From positions 153,029-217,028 of the forward strand of contig NZ_FOKG01000014.1 of NCBI RefSeq assembly GCF_900111885.1: DNA of 64,000 nucleotides, given 5' to 3'. The number at the start of each line of letters is the position of its first letter. Position 1 is the stretch's first letter. Made by a program: the position numbers and the translations under genes. Below, in pieces: positions 1 through 7,371 of the stretch. The stretch comes from Amycolatopsis marina. Its GTDB lineage: Bacteria > Actinomycetota > Actinomycetes > Mycobacteriales > Pseudonocardiaceae. The notes under the pieces are model-generated. The model was given only the letters and a program-made list of their open reading frames with translations, had not been told where the DNA came from and made no database searches.

Positions 1-75
1 GCGGGTGTGCCGTTGGAGGCGTTCGTGCCGGGCAGGGGAGAGGCGAGCAACGATGCGTGTACTACGGTGCGCTGA
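1..75 (+). CDS. pxpA: C-terminal end of a PxpA-like 5-oxoprolinase subunit (partial)
   Basis: Reading frame 1 is open from the window edge to a TGA at 73-75 and encodes a tail beginning AGVPLEAFVPGRG. LamB/YcsF (PxpA) proteins commonly end with a similar aG-x-x-L-x-x-F strand, and pxpA normally precedes pxpB and pxpC. The reading frame overlaps the start of pxpB by 23 bp, consistent with translational coupling. Only 24 residues are visible, so the assignment rests mainly on the neighbours; the body of the gene lies outside the window. Confidence 0.45.
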   Translation, partial: AGVPLEAFVPGRGEASNDACTTVR

Positions 76-664
76 TTCCGGTCTGCTCGTCGAACTCGAC
101 GATCTGGAAACCGTGCGTGCCCTGCACGCGGCGCTGGCCGCCGAGCTTCCGGACGGAGTCACCGACCTGGTTCCCGCCGCGCGGACGTTGCTGCTCCGGG
201 TGGATCCGGAACATGCGGACCTGGCGGAGATCGAGCGCTCGGTCCGGTCGGCCCCGCTCGCGAAACAGGGGTGCGCCGAACCGGAACTGCTGCACGTCCC
301 CGTGGTGTACAACGGCGCCGATCTCGGTGCCGTGGCCCGGCTGACCGGTCTTGGTGAGCGGGAGGTCGTCGCCGAGCACACCGGCACGGACTGGACGGTG
401 AGCTTCGGCGGCTTCGCTCCCGGATTCGCTTACCTCACAGGCGGGTCCGCTCGTCTCAACGTGCCGAGGCGACGCGAATCTCGGACGAGAGTTCCATCCG
501 GTGCTGTCGCGCTCGCGGGAGAGTTCAGTGGAATCTACCCACGCGAGTCGCCTGGTGGCTGGCAGCTCATTGGGCACACCGACCTCGAGATGTGGAGTAC
601 CGATCGGCAACCACCCGCACTGTTGCGTACCGGCGTGCGGGTTCGCTTCACGGAAGTGGCGTGA
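53..664 (+). CDS. pxpB: 5-oxoprolinase subunit PxpB (KipI family)
   Basis: Predicted 203-residue cytoplasmic protein of the KipI/AHS1 family. PxpB works with PxpA and PxpC in ATP-dependent opening of 5-oxoproline to glutamate. The family signature FGGFAPGFAYL lies at about residues 118-128 and is followed by the conserved proline- and arginine-rich segment (VPRRRESRTRVPSG) and the GGWQLIG block near the C-terminus. The ATG at 53 is chosen because the protein then begins MRVLRCADSGLLVEL, the usual start of the family, and GGGGAGAGG lies just upstream. pxpC follows after 3 bp. Older annotations call this family a sporulation kinase inhibitor or allophanate hydrolase subunit 1; the metabolic role fits the gene order better. 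Confidence 0.9.
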   Translation: MRVLRCADSGLLVELDDLETVRALHAALAAELPDGVTDLVPAARTLLLRVDPEHADLAEIERSVRSAPLAKQGCAEPELLHVPVVYNGADLGAVARLTGLGEREVVAEHTGTDWTVSFGGFAPGFAYLTGGSARLNVPRRRESRTRVPSGAVALAGEFSGIYPRESPGGWQLIGHTDLEMWSTDRQPPALLRTGVRVRFTEVA

Positions 665-667
665 GCA

Positions 668-1534
668 GTGAGCGCAGCGTTGGAGGTGATCGAGACCGGC
701 CCGTTGGCGACCGTGCAGGACCTCGGCCGGGTCGGTTGTGCCGCCATGGGAGTCGGCGCGGCGGGGGCGGCCGACCGCGGCTCGTTTCAGCTCGCGAACC
801 GCCTCGTGGGTAACGACGAGGGGGCGGCGGCTGTGGAACTGACATACGGGGGGCTGGTGGCCCGGCTCCGCCGGGACGTGACGGCCGCCGTGACCGGAGC
901 GGACTGTCCGATCACAGTGGACGGTCGCGCGGCCTCGATGAACTCGGTTCTGCGGGTACGGGCCGGATCGGTGCTGCGCCTGGGTTCGCCGGTGCGCGGC
1001 CTCCGCAGCTATCTCGCGGTGCGAGGGGGAATCGACGTGCCCCCGGTGCTGGGCTCACGGGCGAGCGACCTGCTCTCCGGGCTCGGTCCGGAAAGTGTGC
1101 GCCCCGGCGCCGTGCTACCGATCGGAGCCGCGGCGAAGCCGTTTCCCGTCATCGGTTTCGCGCCTGTCGCGGAGCTTCCCTCGGACGAACTGGTCCTCGC
1201 CGTCGTGCCTGGGCCGCGGGACGACTGGTTCACCGACTCGGCGCTGGCGATTCTGCTGAGCGAGCCGTACACCGTGACCTCGGAGAGCAACCGCATCGGT
1301 ATGCGCCTCTCCGGTCCCGTCCTGACGCGCACGCGAGAAGGAGAGTTGCCGAGTGAAGGCATGGTGCCCGGTGCGCTGCAGGTTCCGCCGTCGGGTGTGC
1401 CGACCCTCTTTCTGGCCGATCATCCGGTGACCGGCGGCTATCCGGTCATCGCCGTTGTCGTGGCCGCGGATGTTGACAGGGCAGCGCAAGCACGTCCCGG
1501 GATGCGTATCCGCTTCATGGCCCGGCGGAGGTGA
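668..1534 (+). CDS. pxpC: 5-oxoprolinase subunit PxpC (KipA family)
   Basis: 288-residue AHS2/KipA-family protein, the second subunit of the PxpABC 5-oxoprolinase. Family features include the N-terminal GPLATVQDLGRVG stretch, the central RSYLAVRGGIDVPPVLGSRASD block and the C-terminal PTLFLADHPVTGGYPVIAVV segment. Length matches the family. It follows pxpB after 3 bp and is followed by an NRAMP-fold transporter, the same arrangement of functions found in the Bacillus ycsFGI-kipIAR region. Broader annotations describe this family as biotin-dependent carboxyltransferase-like; there is no biotin-carrier domain here, so that reading is less likely. Confidence 0.9.
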   Translation: MSAALEVIETGPLATVQDLGRVGCAAMGVGAAGAADRGSFQLANRLVGNDEGAAAVELTYGGLVARLRRDVTAAVTGADCPITVDGRAASMNSVLRVRAGSVLRLGSPVRGLRSYLAVRGGIDVPPVLGSRASDLLSGLGPESVRPGAVLPIGAAAKPFPVIGFAPVAELPSDELVLAVVPGPRDDWFTDSALAILLSEPYTVTSESNRIGMRLSGPVLTRTREGELPSEGMVPGALQVPPSGVPTLFLADHPVTGGYPVIAVVVAADVDRAAQARPGMRIRFMARRR

Positions 1535-1623
1535 CGCCCATTCATGATCGTCAGACAAGGGGCTTGCAGGATTGTTCAACAATTCGGTACTTTACTCATC
1601 CATGCCGTGTGATCGGAGTGACA

Positions 1624-2901
1624 ATGACCGAGAAGCTCAGTAGTAGCGATTCGTCGGAAGCTCCACGGGAAACACCCGCAGCGGATCCGGTCGCGGGTGA
1701 CGACAAAGCGATCAAGGGCGTCAAGCGGGGCACCCTGCTCGGCGCTGTGTTCCTGATGGCCACCAGCGCCATCGGGCCAGGATTCATTGCCCAGACGACG
1801 ACGTTCACTGTCCAGATGGGAGCGGCGTTCGCGTTCGCGATCCTTTTGTCGATCATCATCGACATCGCCGTCCAGCTGAATGTTTGGCGGGTCATCGGGA
1901 TCTCCGGGTTGCGGGCGCAGGAGCTGGGTAACCGCGTGCTGCCGGGGCTGGGTGTCCTGATGGCGGTGCTCGTCGTGTTCGGCGGACTGGTCTTCAACAT
2001 CGGCAACGTCGCGGGCGCGTCACTCGGCCTCGATGCCCTGCTGGGGCTGGATGTCAAGATCGGCGGAGCCGTCTCCGCGGCGATCGCGATCGGCATCTTC
2101 CTGAGCAAGCGGGCGGGGATCGCGATGGACCGTATCGTCGTCGTGCTCGGCGTCGTCATGGTCGTACTGACGCTGTACGTCGCGATCGCCTCCAGCCCGC
2201 CGGTCGGCGAGGCGCTGCGTCAGTCCGTCATTCCGGACGACATCGACTTCCTCGTCATCACCACGCTGATCGGCGGAACCGTTGGTGGCTACATCACCTA
2301 CGCGGGCGCGCACCGTCTCATCGACGCCGGAGTGACGGGCCCCGAGCAGATCAAGGACGTCAGTCGCAGCGCGGTGGTTTCCTTGCTGGTCACCGGGGTC
2401 ATGCGGGCCGTGCTGTTCCTGGCCATTCTCGGTGTCGTCGTCGGTGGCGTGACTCTCGCCGGGGAGAACCCCGCGGCGCAGGCGTTCGAGTCCGCGGCAG
2501 GCGAGGTCGGTCTGCGGATGTTCGGCATGATTCTGTGGGGCGCCGGGATCACGTCCGTCGTCGGTGCCTCCTATACCTCCGTGTCGTTCATCGTGAGCTT
2601 TTCGCCCGCGCTCAAGCGGCGGCAGAACTGGCTTGTGGTCGGGTTCATCGCGGTGGCGGTGACGGTCTTCCTGATCCTGAACCAGGCTCCGACGAAACTG
2701 CTGATCCTGGCCGGCGCGCTCAACGGCCTGATCCTGCCGGTCGGCTTCGGTGTGCTGATGTACGTCGCCTACCGCCGCAGGGACCTGCTCCGCGGCTACC
2801 GCTATCCGCGTTGGCTACTGGTGATCGGCACCGCCGCCTGGTTGCTGACGCTGTATCTGGGGTGGAACGCGCTGAGCGGCATCGCGAAGCTCTGGAGCTG
2901 A
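1624..2901 (+). CDS. NRAMP-fold transporter of the 5-oxoproline locus (YcsG-like)
   Basis: 425-residue integral membrane protein with about eleven hydrophobic segments in the NRAMP/LeuT-like arrangement, starting with a polar N-terminus of about 35 residues. The ATG at 1624 gives a normal N-terminus and has CGGAGTG upstream; a GTG at 1531 would add an unlikely 31-residue extension. The metal-binding motifs of true Mn/Fe NRAMP proteins (DPGN in helix 1, MPH in helix 6) are not visible: the matching regions read GPGFIAQTTTFTVQ and GGTVGGYITYAGAH. Being last in the pxp cluster, it more likely imports 5-oxoproline or a related organic substrate than a metal, but this is inference. Confidence 0.8.
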   Translation: MTEKLSSSDSSEAPRETPAADPVAGDDKAIKGVKRGTLLGAVFLMATSAIGPGFIAQTTTFTVQMGAAFAFAILLSIIIDIAVQLNVWRVIGISGLRAQELGNRVLPGLGVLMAVLVVFGGLVFNIGNVAGASLGLDALLGLDVKIGGAVSAAIAIGIFLSKRAGIAMDRIVVVLGVVMVVLTLYVAIASSPPVGEALRQSVIPDDIDFLVITTLIGGTVGGYITYAGAHRLIDAGVTGPEQIKDVSRSAVVSLLVTGVMRAVLFLAILGVVVGGVTLAGENPAAQAFESAAGEVGLRMFGMILWGAGITSVVGASYTSVSFIVSFSPALKRRQNWLVVGFIAVAVTVFLILNQAPTKLLILAGALNGLILPVGFGVLMYVAYRRRDLLRGYRYPRWLLVIGTAAWLLTLYLGWNALSGIAKLWS

Positions 2902-2943
2902 GGAACTGGCCACCCGGATTACGCACGCGTTGGGAAAGTCATC

Positions 2944-2972
2944 GGTCCCGGCACCAGACTGGTGCCGGGACC
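2944..2972 (+). terminator. Hairpin terminator after the pxp operon
   Basis: A perfect 13-bp GC-rich stem (GGTCCCGGCACCA and its complement) with the three-base loop GAC, 42 bp after the stop codon of the transporter. No U-tract follows, which is common in high-GC actinobacteria. It separates the operon from the convergent gene ending at 3018. Confidence 0.75.
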
Positions 2973-3017
2973 GGGCTGTGTGCGCGAAGAGGGAGGGGAC
3001 CTGCCGGAGATGGAGGC

Positions 3018-3311
3018 CTAATCCGGCTCGCCCTCGATGGTGACGCGGTCGTCAAAGGCGACATGGTTTTTGATGCGCCTGGCCAGCGGGCTCGGGTGCG
3101 CGTAACACCACGCCGCGTTCCGTAGTGTCCCGCGCTCCGATTCCATGTGGCGGTAACCCGCGATTCCCTTCCATGGACAGAGGGTTCTGACTTTGCTCCT
3201 GGTCAGGTACTCCTCGTGCACCGAGCTGGGAGGGAAGTAGTGATTTCCCTCCAACCGGACCGTCTGCGGCGCCTCGGCCAGCACGATCCCGTTCCAGACC
3301 GCACGCAACAT
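3018..3311 (-). CDS. DUF427 domain protein
   Basis: 97-residue protein matching the short single-domain DUF427 family: it begins MLRAVWNGIVLAEA, has a conserved HYFPPSSV segment and the central LCPWKGIAGYRH core, and ends with a strand-rich tail (NHVAFDDRVTIEGE). The start at 3311 is supported by an upstream GAGGAGGG. Family function is unknown; the fold is a small beta barrel, probably cytoplasmic. It is convergent with the pxp transporter and divergent from the gene at 3441. Confidence 0.85.
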   Translation of the reverse strand: MLRAVWNGIVLAEAPQTVRLEGNHYFPPSSVHEEYLTRSKVRTLCPWKGIAGYRHMESERGTLRNAAWCYAHPSPLARRIKNHVAFDDRVTIEGEPD

Positions 3312-3440
3312 CGGGCCCTCCTCGTCTGTCTCCTCCAGTGCACCACGAAGAGGAGTTGTGGTCGCGCCAAGTGCCGGATCGCTGTGCCCCGAAACGCCGG
3401 TTTCCCTGTCATTATGGGCCGGGACCGCGGAGGTGAGGCT

Positions 3441-3857
3441 GTGTCTCTGCACAGGGTGATGCTGGTGCGGCAGTGGGACCAGCAGATGGGTGGCTCGGGC
3501 TGCTGCGGGCGGCTGGACGGCGAGGCGCTCGGCACACTGGGCGGGAGCGCCGAGGATCCGTACGCGCACTGCCGTGGTGACATGGAGCGCGTCGGTGCGG
3601 TGTACCGGGCGTTGCGTGACCGCTTCCCGGAGGACGAAGTGGAGCTCGTCGTCGTGGATCCACGCAACACCGCGTGGGTGCTACCCGCGGTGTGGCGGGA
3701 TGCGCGGCGGCGGGGGCTGTCCGTTCTGGCCGCGCTGCGACAGTGCAACGCGGCGACGGCGGCGTGTGCCCTGGTGTGCGACGGGCTGGTGCTGACCCGC
3801 GACGCCGAGCCGGATCGGGCGGTCGCGGCGGTCGCGGCGGACATCGCGCGACGATGA
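3441..3857 (+). CDS. Cysteine-rich small protein of unknown function
   Basis: About 138 residues when read from the GTG at 3441, which is preceded by GGAGGTGAGG. I do not recognise the family. Visible features are MLVRQWDQQMGGSGCCGRL near the N-terminus (adjacent cysteines), a central helical ERVGAVYRALRDRFP followed by a beta strand VELVVVDPRN, and a third cysteine-bearing segment QCNAATAACALVCDG. The alternating strand-helix layout with cysteines near the N-terminus suggests a thioredoxin-like redox or metal-binding fold, but no canonical CxxC is present. A longer reading to 3147 is possible but has no good ribosome site. Confidence 0.55.
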   Translation: MSLHRVMLVRQWDQQMGGSGCCGRLDGEALGTLGGSAEDPYAHCRGDMERVGAVYRALRDRFPEDEVELVVVDPRNTAWVLPAVWRDARRRGLSVLAALRQCNAATAACALVCDGLVLTRDAEPDRAVAAVAADIARR

Positions 3858-3880
3858 GCCACACCTGTTGCGGCCTACGG

Positions 3881-4201
3881 CTACCGCCTTCCTTTCCATA
3901 GTCCCGCCAGCAGCGATGTGAGCGCACCTCGCGGCTTTCCCGCCGGATTCGCGGTGTCCCCGGACCGCGCTGCAAGTACCTCCCGCAGGCTCGGGTTGAC
4001 CATCGCCCGCGAACCGATGATCACGGTAGGTACCGTCTCGTTGCCCCCGGCGACCGCGCGCACCTGTGCTGCCGCGTCCGGGTCTTCCCAGATGTTGATC
4101 GCCCGGTACACCACATTCGCCCGGTCCAGGCGTCTGCGGAGTTTCGCGCAGAACCAGCAGCCTGGTCGCCAGTAGAACCGGATCTCGTCGTTGCCAGTCA
4201 T
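3881..4201 (-). CDS. Glutaredoxin/mycoredoxin-like thiol oxidoreductase
   Basis: 106-residue protein beginning MTGNDEIRFYWRPGCWFC. The active-site pair is C15-W-F-C18 at the start of helix 1, and the cis-proline segment is TVPTVIIG, followed by the usual C-terminal helix. Actinobacterial mycoredoxins of this type reduce mycothiol-mixed disulfides, which is the probable role; the CWFC centre differs from the CGYC/CPFC of characterised members. It lies 20 bp downstream of a MerT-like membrane protein on the same strand, and the two probably form an operon. Confidence 0.8.
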   Translation of the reverse strand: MTGNDEIRFYWRPGCWFCAKLRRRLDRANVVYRAINIWEDPDAAAQVRAVAGGNETVPTVIIGSRAMVNPSLREVLAARSGDTANPAGKPRGALTSLLAGLWKGRR

Positions 4202-4221
4202 GATGTCCAGTTGCCCCTCAG

Positions 4222-4605
4222 TCAGGCGAATGTTCCCAGCCAGGTGGTCAGCGCGTACAGGCTCACGTAGGTGACCACCGCGACGCCGAGCACCCCGGCC
4301 AGTCGCCATTTCCTGCGTCGCATCCCGGCCACGCTGCACTGTCCGCGCTTTCGCAGGGACAGCCACACCAGAAGTACCAGCACCGCGAGCCCCGCGAGGC
4401 GGAACCACCAGGCATAGCCGTCATACAAATCATTCGCCCAGGCGAAGGCCGTGCCCGCGCTGATTACGCCGAGCAGTGTCAGTGCGGTGGGACCGACGCA
4501 GCACAGGATACCGACCAGTCCGCCGGTGAGACCGATACGCCAAACCGGTAGTTGGTCGGGCGTCGGTGCCTGTGTCGAAGGCGCGATCGGGTCCTTGCTG
4601 GCCAC
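4222..4605 (-). CDS. MerT-like small membrane protein
   Basis: 127 residues with three to four hydrophobic segments. The first membrane segment carries LVGILCCVGPTALTLLGV, which resembles the CC-x-GP motif of the mercuric-ion transporter MerT, where the cysteine pair passes the metal inward. A basic loop (SLRKRGQCSVAGMRRRKWR) with one further cysteine precedes the last segment. It is followed 20 bp later by a glutaredoxin-like gene. A role in metal or thiol handling is inferred; no MerA, MerP or MerR is nearby, so a complete mercury operon is not claimed. Confidence 0.6.
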   Translation of the reverse strand: MASKDPIAPSTQAPTPDQLPVWRIGLTGGLVGILCCVGPTALTLLGVISAGTAFAWANDLYDGYAWWFRLAGLAVLVLLVWLSLRKRGQCSVAGMRRRKWRLAGVLGVAVVTYVSLYALTTWLGTFA

Positions 4606-4720
4606 TGGGTTCCTTCCGGGCTTGGTTCCCCCATCTCAGCACGGATTCCGGTAGCGGGCAGGAACACTGCCGGCCCGCTGACACATCCTGGCACGGGCCG
4701 AGGCGTGCCAGGATCAGTAC

Positions 4721-5611
4721 ATGGAACTGGCTGCCGAGCGGGTCTCAACCCCGGTACTGGATATCGCGTACGAGAGAGCGGGTGCTGCCGGATCCGTCCC
4801 GGTGATCCTGCTGCACGGTTTCCCCTACGACGTGCGGGCGTTCGACGAGGTCGCGGCGATCCTCGCGGACAGGGGCGCGTTCGTGCTCGCTCCGTACCTG
4901 CGTGGTTTCGGTCCGACTCGGTTTCGGGCCGGGGAATCCGAGCGTTCCGGGCAGCAGGGCGCGCTGGCCCAGGACCTGCTCGACTTCATGGACGCGCTGG
5001 ACGTCGGAGAGGCGGTGCTCGCGGGCTACGACTGGGGCGGCAGGGCGGCGTGTATCGCGGCCGCGCTGTGGCCGGACAGGGTGCGCGGTCTGGTGACGGT
5101 GGACGGTTACAACATCCAGAATCTCGCCTACTCCGGAGAACCGGTCAAACCGGAGTGGGAAAGGACCTACTGGTACCAGTACTACTTCCATTCCGAGCGG
5201 GGGCGACTCGGGCTGGAGCGCAACCGCGACGAACTCTGCGAGCTGCTGTGGCGCACCTGGTCGCCGACGTGGTCCGGTGCGACCGCGGCCTTCCCCACCA
5301 GCGCCCGCAGTCTGCACAATCCGGACTTCGTCGACGTGGTGATCCACTCCTATCGGCACAGGTACGGCTTCGCCGACGGCGATCCCCGATATCAGCACAT
5401 CGAGGACCGCCTCGCAGACGAGCCCGCCATCACCGTCCCCACGGTCGTGCTCGAAAGCGGCGCTGACGGTGTGGCGGGCCCGAGCCCGGCCGAGGATCGG
5501 GAGTGCTTCACCGGACGATACGAGCACCGGTTCCTGTCCGACGTCGGCCACAACGCGCCACAGGAGGCACCGGCGGCGTTCGCGGACGCCGTAGCCGGTC
5601 TGCTCGGCTGA
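4721..5611 (+). CDS. Alpha/beta hydrolase with Asp nucleophile (epoxide hydrolase-like)
   Basis: 296-residue cytoplasmic alpha/beta hydrolase. It has the oxyanion motif LLHGFPYD (residues 31-38), the nucleophile elbow AGYDWGGRA with D104 in place of serine, and a C-terminal catalytic histidine in DVGHNAPQEAP (H277). An Asp nucleophile is typical of epoxide hydrolases and haloalkane dehalogenases rather than esterases. The cap region contains the tyrosine-rich run TYWYQYYF, and epoxide hydrolases use tyrosines there for substrate activation. Haloalkane dehalogenase is the main alternative. It stands alone between convergent genes. Confidence 0.8.
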   Translation: MELAAERVSTPVLDIAYERAGAAGSVPVILLHGFPYDVRAFDEVAAILADRGAFVLAPYLRGFGPTRFRAGESERSGQQGALAQDLLDFMDALDVGEAVLAGYDWGGRAACIAAALWPDRVRGLVTVDGYNIQNLAYSGEPVKPEWERTYWYQYYFHSERGRLGLERNRDELCELLWRTWSPTWSGATAAFPTSARSLHNPDFVDVVIHSYRHRYGFADGDPRYQHIEDRLADEPAITVPTVVLESGADGVAGPSPAEDRECFTGRYEHRFLSDVGHNAPQEAPAAFADAVAGLLG

Positions 5612-5648
5612 GGCGCGGCCGCCCCGGGGCGCTGCCAGGTGGCGGTGG

Positions 5649-6080
5649 TCAGGCTTCGAGCACCTGCGTGTTCTGTGCGGCGACCACGCGCCACCGGCCG
5701 TCCTCCTTGGCCATCACGTACAGCGGGCTGCCCTCCGGCTGGTCGGCGACCGGCTCGCCATCGGTGGTGAAGTACCGCTGGCGGATCTTGACCGCCGCCA
5801 CGTCCGGGCGAATGAACTGGACGTGCACGACCTCGTACGAGGGCGCCAGACCCGTCATCGCCCCTGGCAGCACCTTTCCGGTGAACTCCGCGATCTCGGC
5901 ACGGCCGGTGAGTCGTTTGCCGTGTGCTGTCGTCCAGATCGCGTCGGCCCGGAACAGGCCGACGAAATCGTCGACGAGTTCGTGTTGCTGCGCGTGTTGA
6001 ACCGTGGCTACCAGTTGCCTGATGGCTTCGGTCTCGGTCTCACGGGTCTGCTCGTCGAGAGGTGTCGTCTCCATGTCCAT
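5649..6080 (-). CDS. SnoaL/SgcJ-like NTF2-fold protein
   Basis: 143-residue protein of the SgcJ/EcaC-SnoaL type (NTF2-like fold). It begins with a helix (RQLVATVQHAQQHELVDDFVGLF), continues with the typical DAIWTTAHGKRLTGRAEIAEF segment, and ends in beta strands including GRWRVVAAQNTQV. Members bind small hydrophobic ligands or act as cyclases, isomerases or steroid-type enzymes; the substrate cannot be inferred. The start is placed at the ATG reading MDMETT. It is downstream of, and on the same strand as, the sugar-ABC ATPase gene. Confidence 0.75.
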   Translation of the reverse strand: MDMETTPLDEQTRETETEAIRQLVATVQHAQQHELVDDFVGLFRADAIWTTAHGKRLTGRAEIAEFTGKVLPGAMTGLAPSYEVVHVQFIRPDVAAVKIRQRYFTTDGEPVADQPEGSPLYVMAKEDGRWRVVAAQNTQVLEA

Positions 6081-6153
6081 CACTATCGAACCTCGAGTTA
6101 CGTCGAGGTCAAGGTTCGGTTCGCTATGTACGGCGGCACACACCCCCGCTCGT

Positions 6154-7257
6154 TCAGGAAGACAACCGCTCGCCGCTCTCCGGATTGAACAGGTGTACGT
6201 CGTCCGCCGAGTTCCTGACGGTGACACTGACGACCTCGTCCAGGCGCGGGGGCTGACGGGTTTCCGCCCGCACCACGAACTTCGCCGAGCGCTGGCCGAG
6301 CTGGATCGAGCCGTGCACGTAGGCGTCGGCGCCGAGTTCCTCGACGAGTTTGACGCTCAGCTTCATCGAAGGCTCGTCCGGTGCGGCCAGCCGGAGTGCT
6401 TCCGGCCGCAGGCCCACCGTGACACTGTCCAGTCCGGCCTGTCGCGCCTCGGCAAGGGCGGCTCGGGGGATCGGTATGGTCAGCCCGTCCATCTGCGCGC
6501 CGTCCGCCGTCAGCGGAACCGTCTCGAGGTTCATACTCGGCGAACCCATGAAACCTGCGACGAACGCGTTCTTGGGCTGGTCGTACAGGGCGCGCGGCGT
6601 GTCGCACTGCTGCAGCAGACCGTCCTTCAGTACCGCGACCCTGTGGCCCATCGTCATGGCCTCGACCTGGTCATGGGTGACGTAGATCGTCGTGGTCCCG
6701 AGCCGCTCCTGCAGGGCGGCGATGTTCGCACGGGTCTCTACGCGCAGCTTGGCATCCAGATTGGACAGTGGCTCGTCCATCAGGAAGACGGCAGGCTCGC
6801 GGACGATCGCCCGGCCCATGGCCACCCGCTGGCGTTGTCCGCCGGAGAGCGCCTTCGGCTTGCGGTCGAGATAGTTGGTGAGGTCCAGCAGCTTCGCGGC
6901 GTGCTCGACGCGCGTGGCGATGTCCGCCTTCGCGACCCGCTTGAGCTTCAGGGCGAACCCCATGTTCTCGGCGACGGTCATGTGCGGGTAGAGCGCGTAT
7001 GACTGGAAGACCATCGCGATGTCGCGATCCTTCGGCGGCGCGTTGGTGACATCGCGGTCGTCGATGAGGATCGAGCCCTCGTCGACGTCCTCCAGTCCGG
7101 CCAGCATTCGCAGCGCGGTCGACTTGCCCGACCCGGAGGGGCCGACCAGCACGAGGAACTCACCGTCATTGACGTCGAGGTCCAGTTTGTCCACGGCACG
7201 GACAGGGGGAGTGGAGGGGAAAATTCGGGACGCCGCCTGGTAGGTGACCTTGGCCAT
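6154..7257 (-). CDS. MsiK/UgpC-type ATPase of sugar ABC importers
   Basis: 367 residues. The ATPase domain has Walker A GPSGSGKST at 39-47, Q-loop FQSYALYPHM, signature LSGGQRQR and Walker B VFLMDEPLSNLD, followed by the C-terminal MOI/TOBE-type regulatory domain typical of CUT1 family importers (UgpC, MalK, MsiK). No permease or binding-protein gene is adjacent, so it probably serves several sugar importers, as MsiK does in Streptomyces. The start has GAGGAAAGG upstream. It is divergent from a ROK-family gene at 7372, which may regulate it. Confidence 0.88.
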   Translation of the reverse strand: MAKVTYQAASRIFPSTPPVRAVDKLDLDVNDGEFLVLVGPSGSGKSTALRMLAGLEDVDEGSILIDDRDVTNAPPKDRDIAMVFQSYALYPHMTVAENMGFALKLKRVAKADIATRVEHAAKLLDLTNYLDRKPKALSGGQRQRVAMGRAIVREPAVFLMDEPLSNLDAKLRVETRANIAALQERLGTTTIYVTHDQVEAMTMGHRVAVLKDGLLQQCDTPRALYDQPKNAFVAGFMGSPSMNLETVPLTADGAQMDGLTIPIPRAALAEARQAGLDSVTVGLRPEALRLAAPDEPSMKLSVKLVEELGADAYVHGSIQLGQRSAKFVVRAETRQPPRLDEVVSVTVRNSADDVHLFNPESGERLSS

Positions 7258-7371
7258 GCCGCTCGCAACCTTTCCTCGGTCGTGCAGGAGTGCCCTGTCT
7301 ACCCGGGCGCGCGTACCGAAGACTAGATATAGTTAAGCTACTGTCTTTACTAACCTCGAATCAGGACGGCC
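7258..7371. promoter_or_regulatory. Divergent control region between the sugar ATPase and ROK genes
   Basis: A 114-bp gap with an AT-rich core around 7322-7346 (AGATATAGTTAAGCTA), unusually AT-rich for this window. Promoters for both divergent genes are expected here, and TATAGTTAAG is a plausible -10 area. No long perfect palindrome was found; AAGAC and GTCTT form only a weak 5-bp inverted pair around the core. Confidence 0.3.

Noticed and set aside
53..1534. Annotation of pxpBC as kinase inhibitor or allophanate hydrolase subunits
   Set aside because: The PxpA-like tail, PxpB, PxpC and the YcsG-like transporter together fit 5-oxoprolinase; no urea or allophanate genes are nearby.
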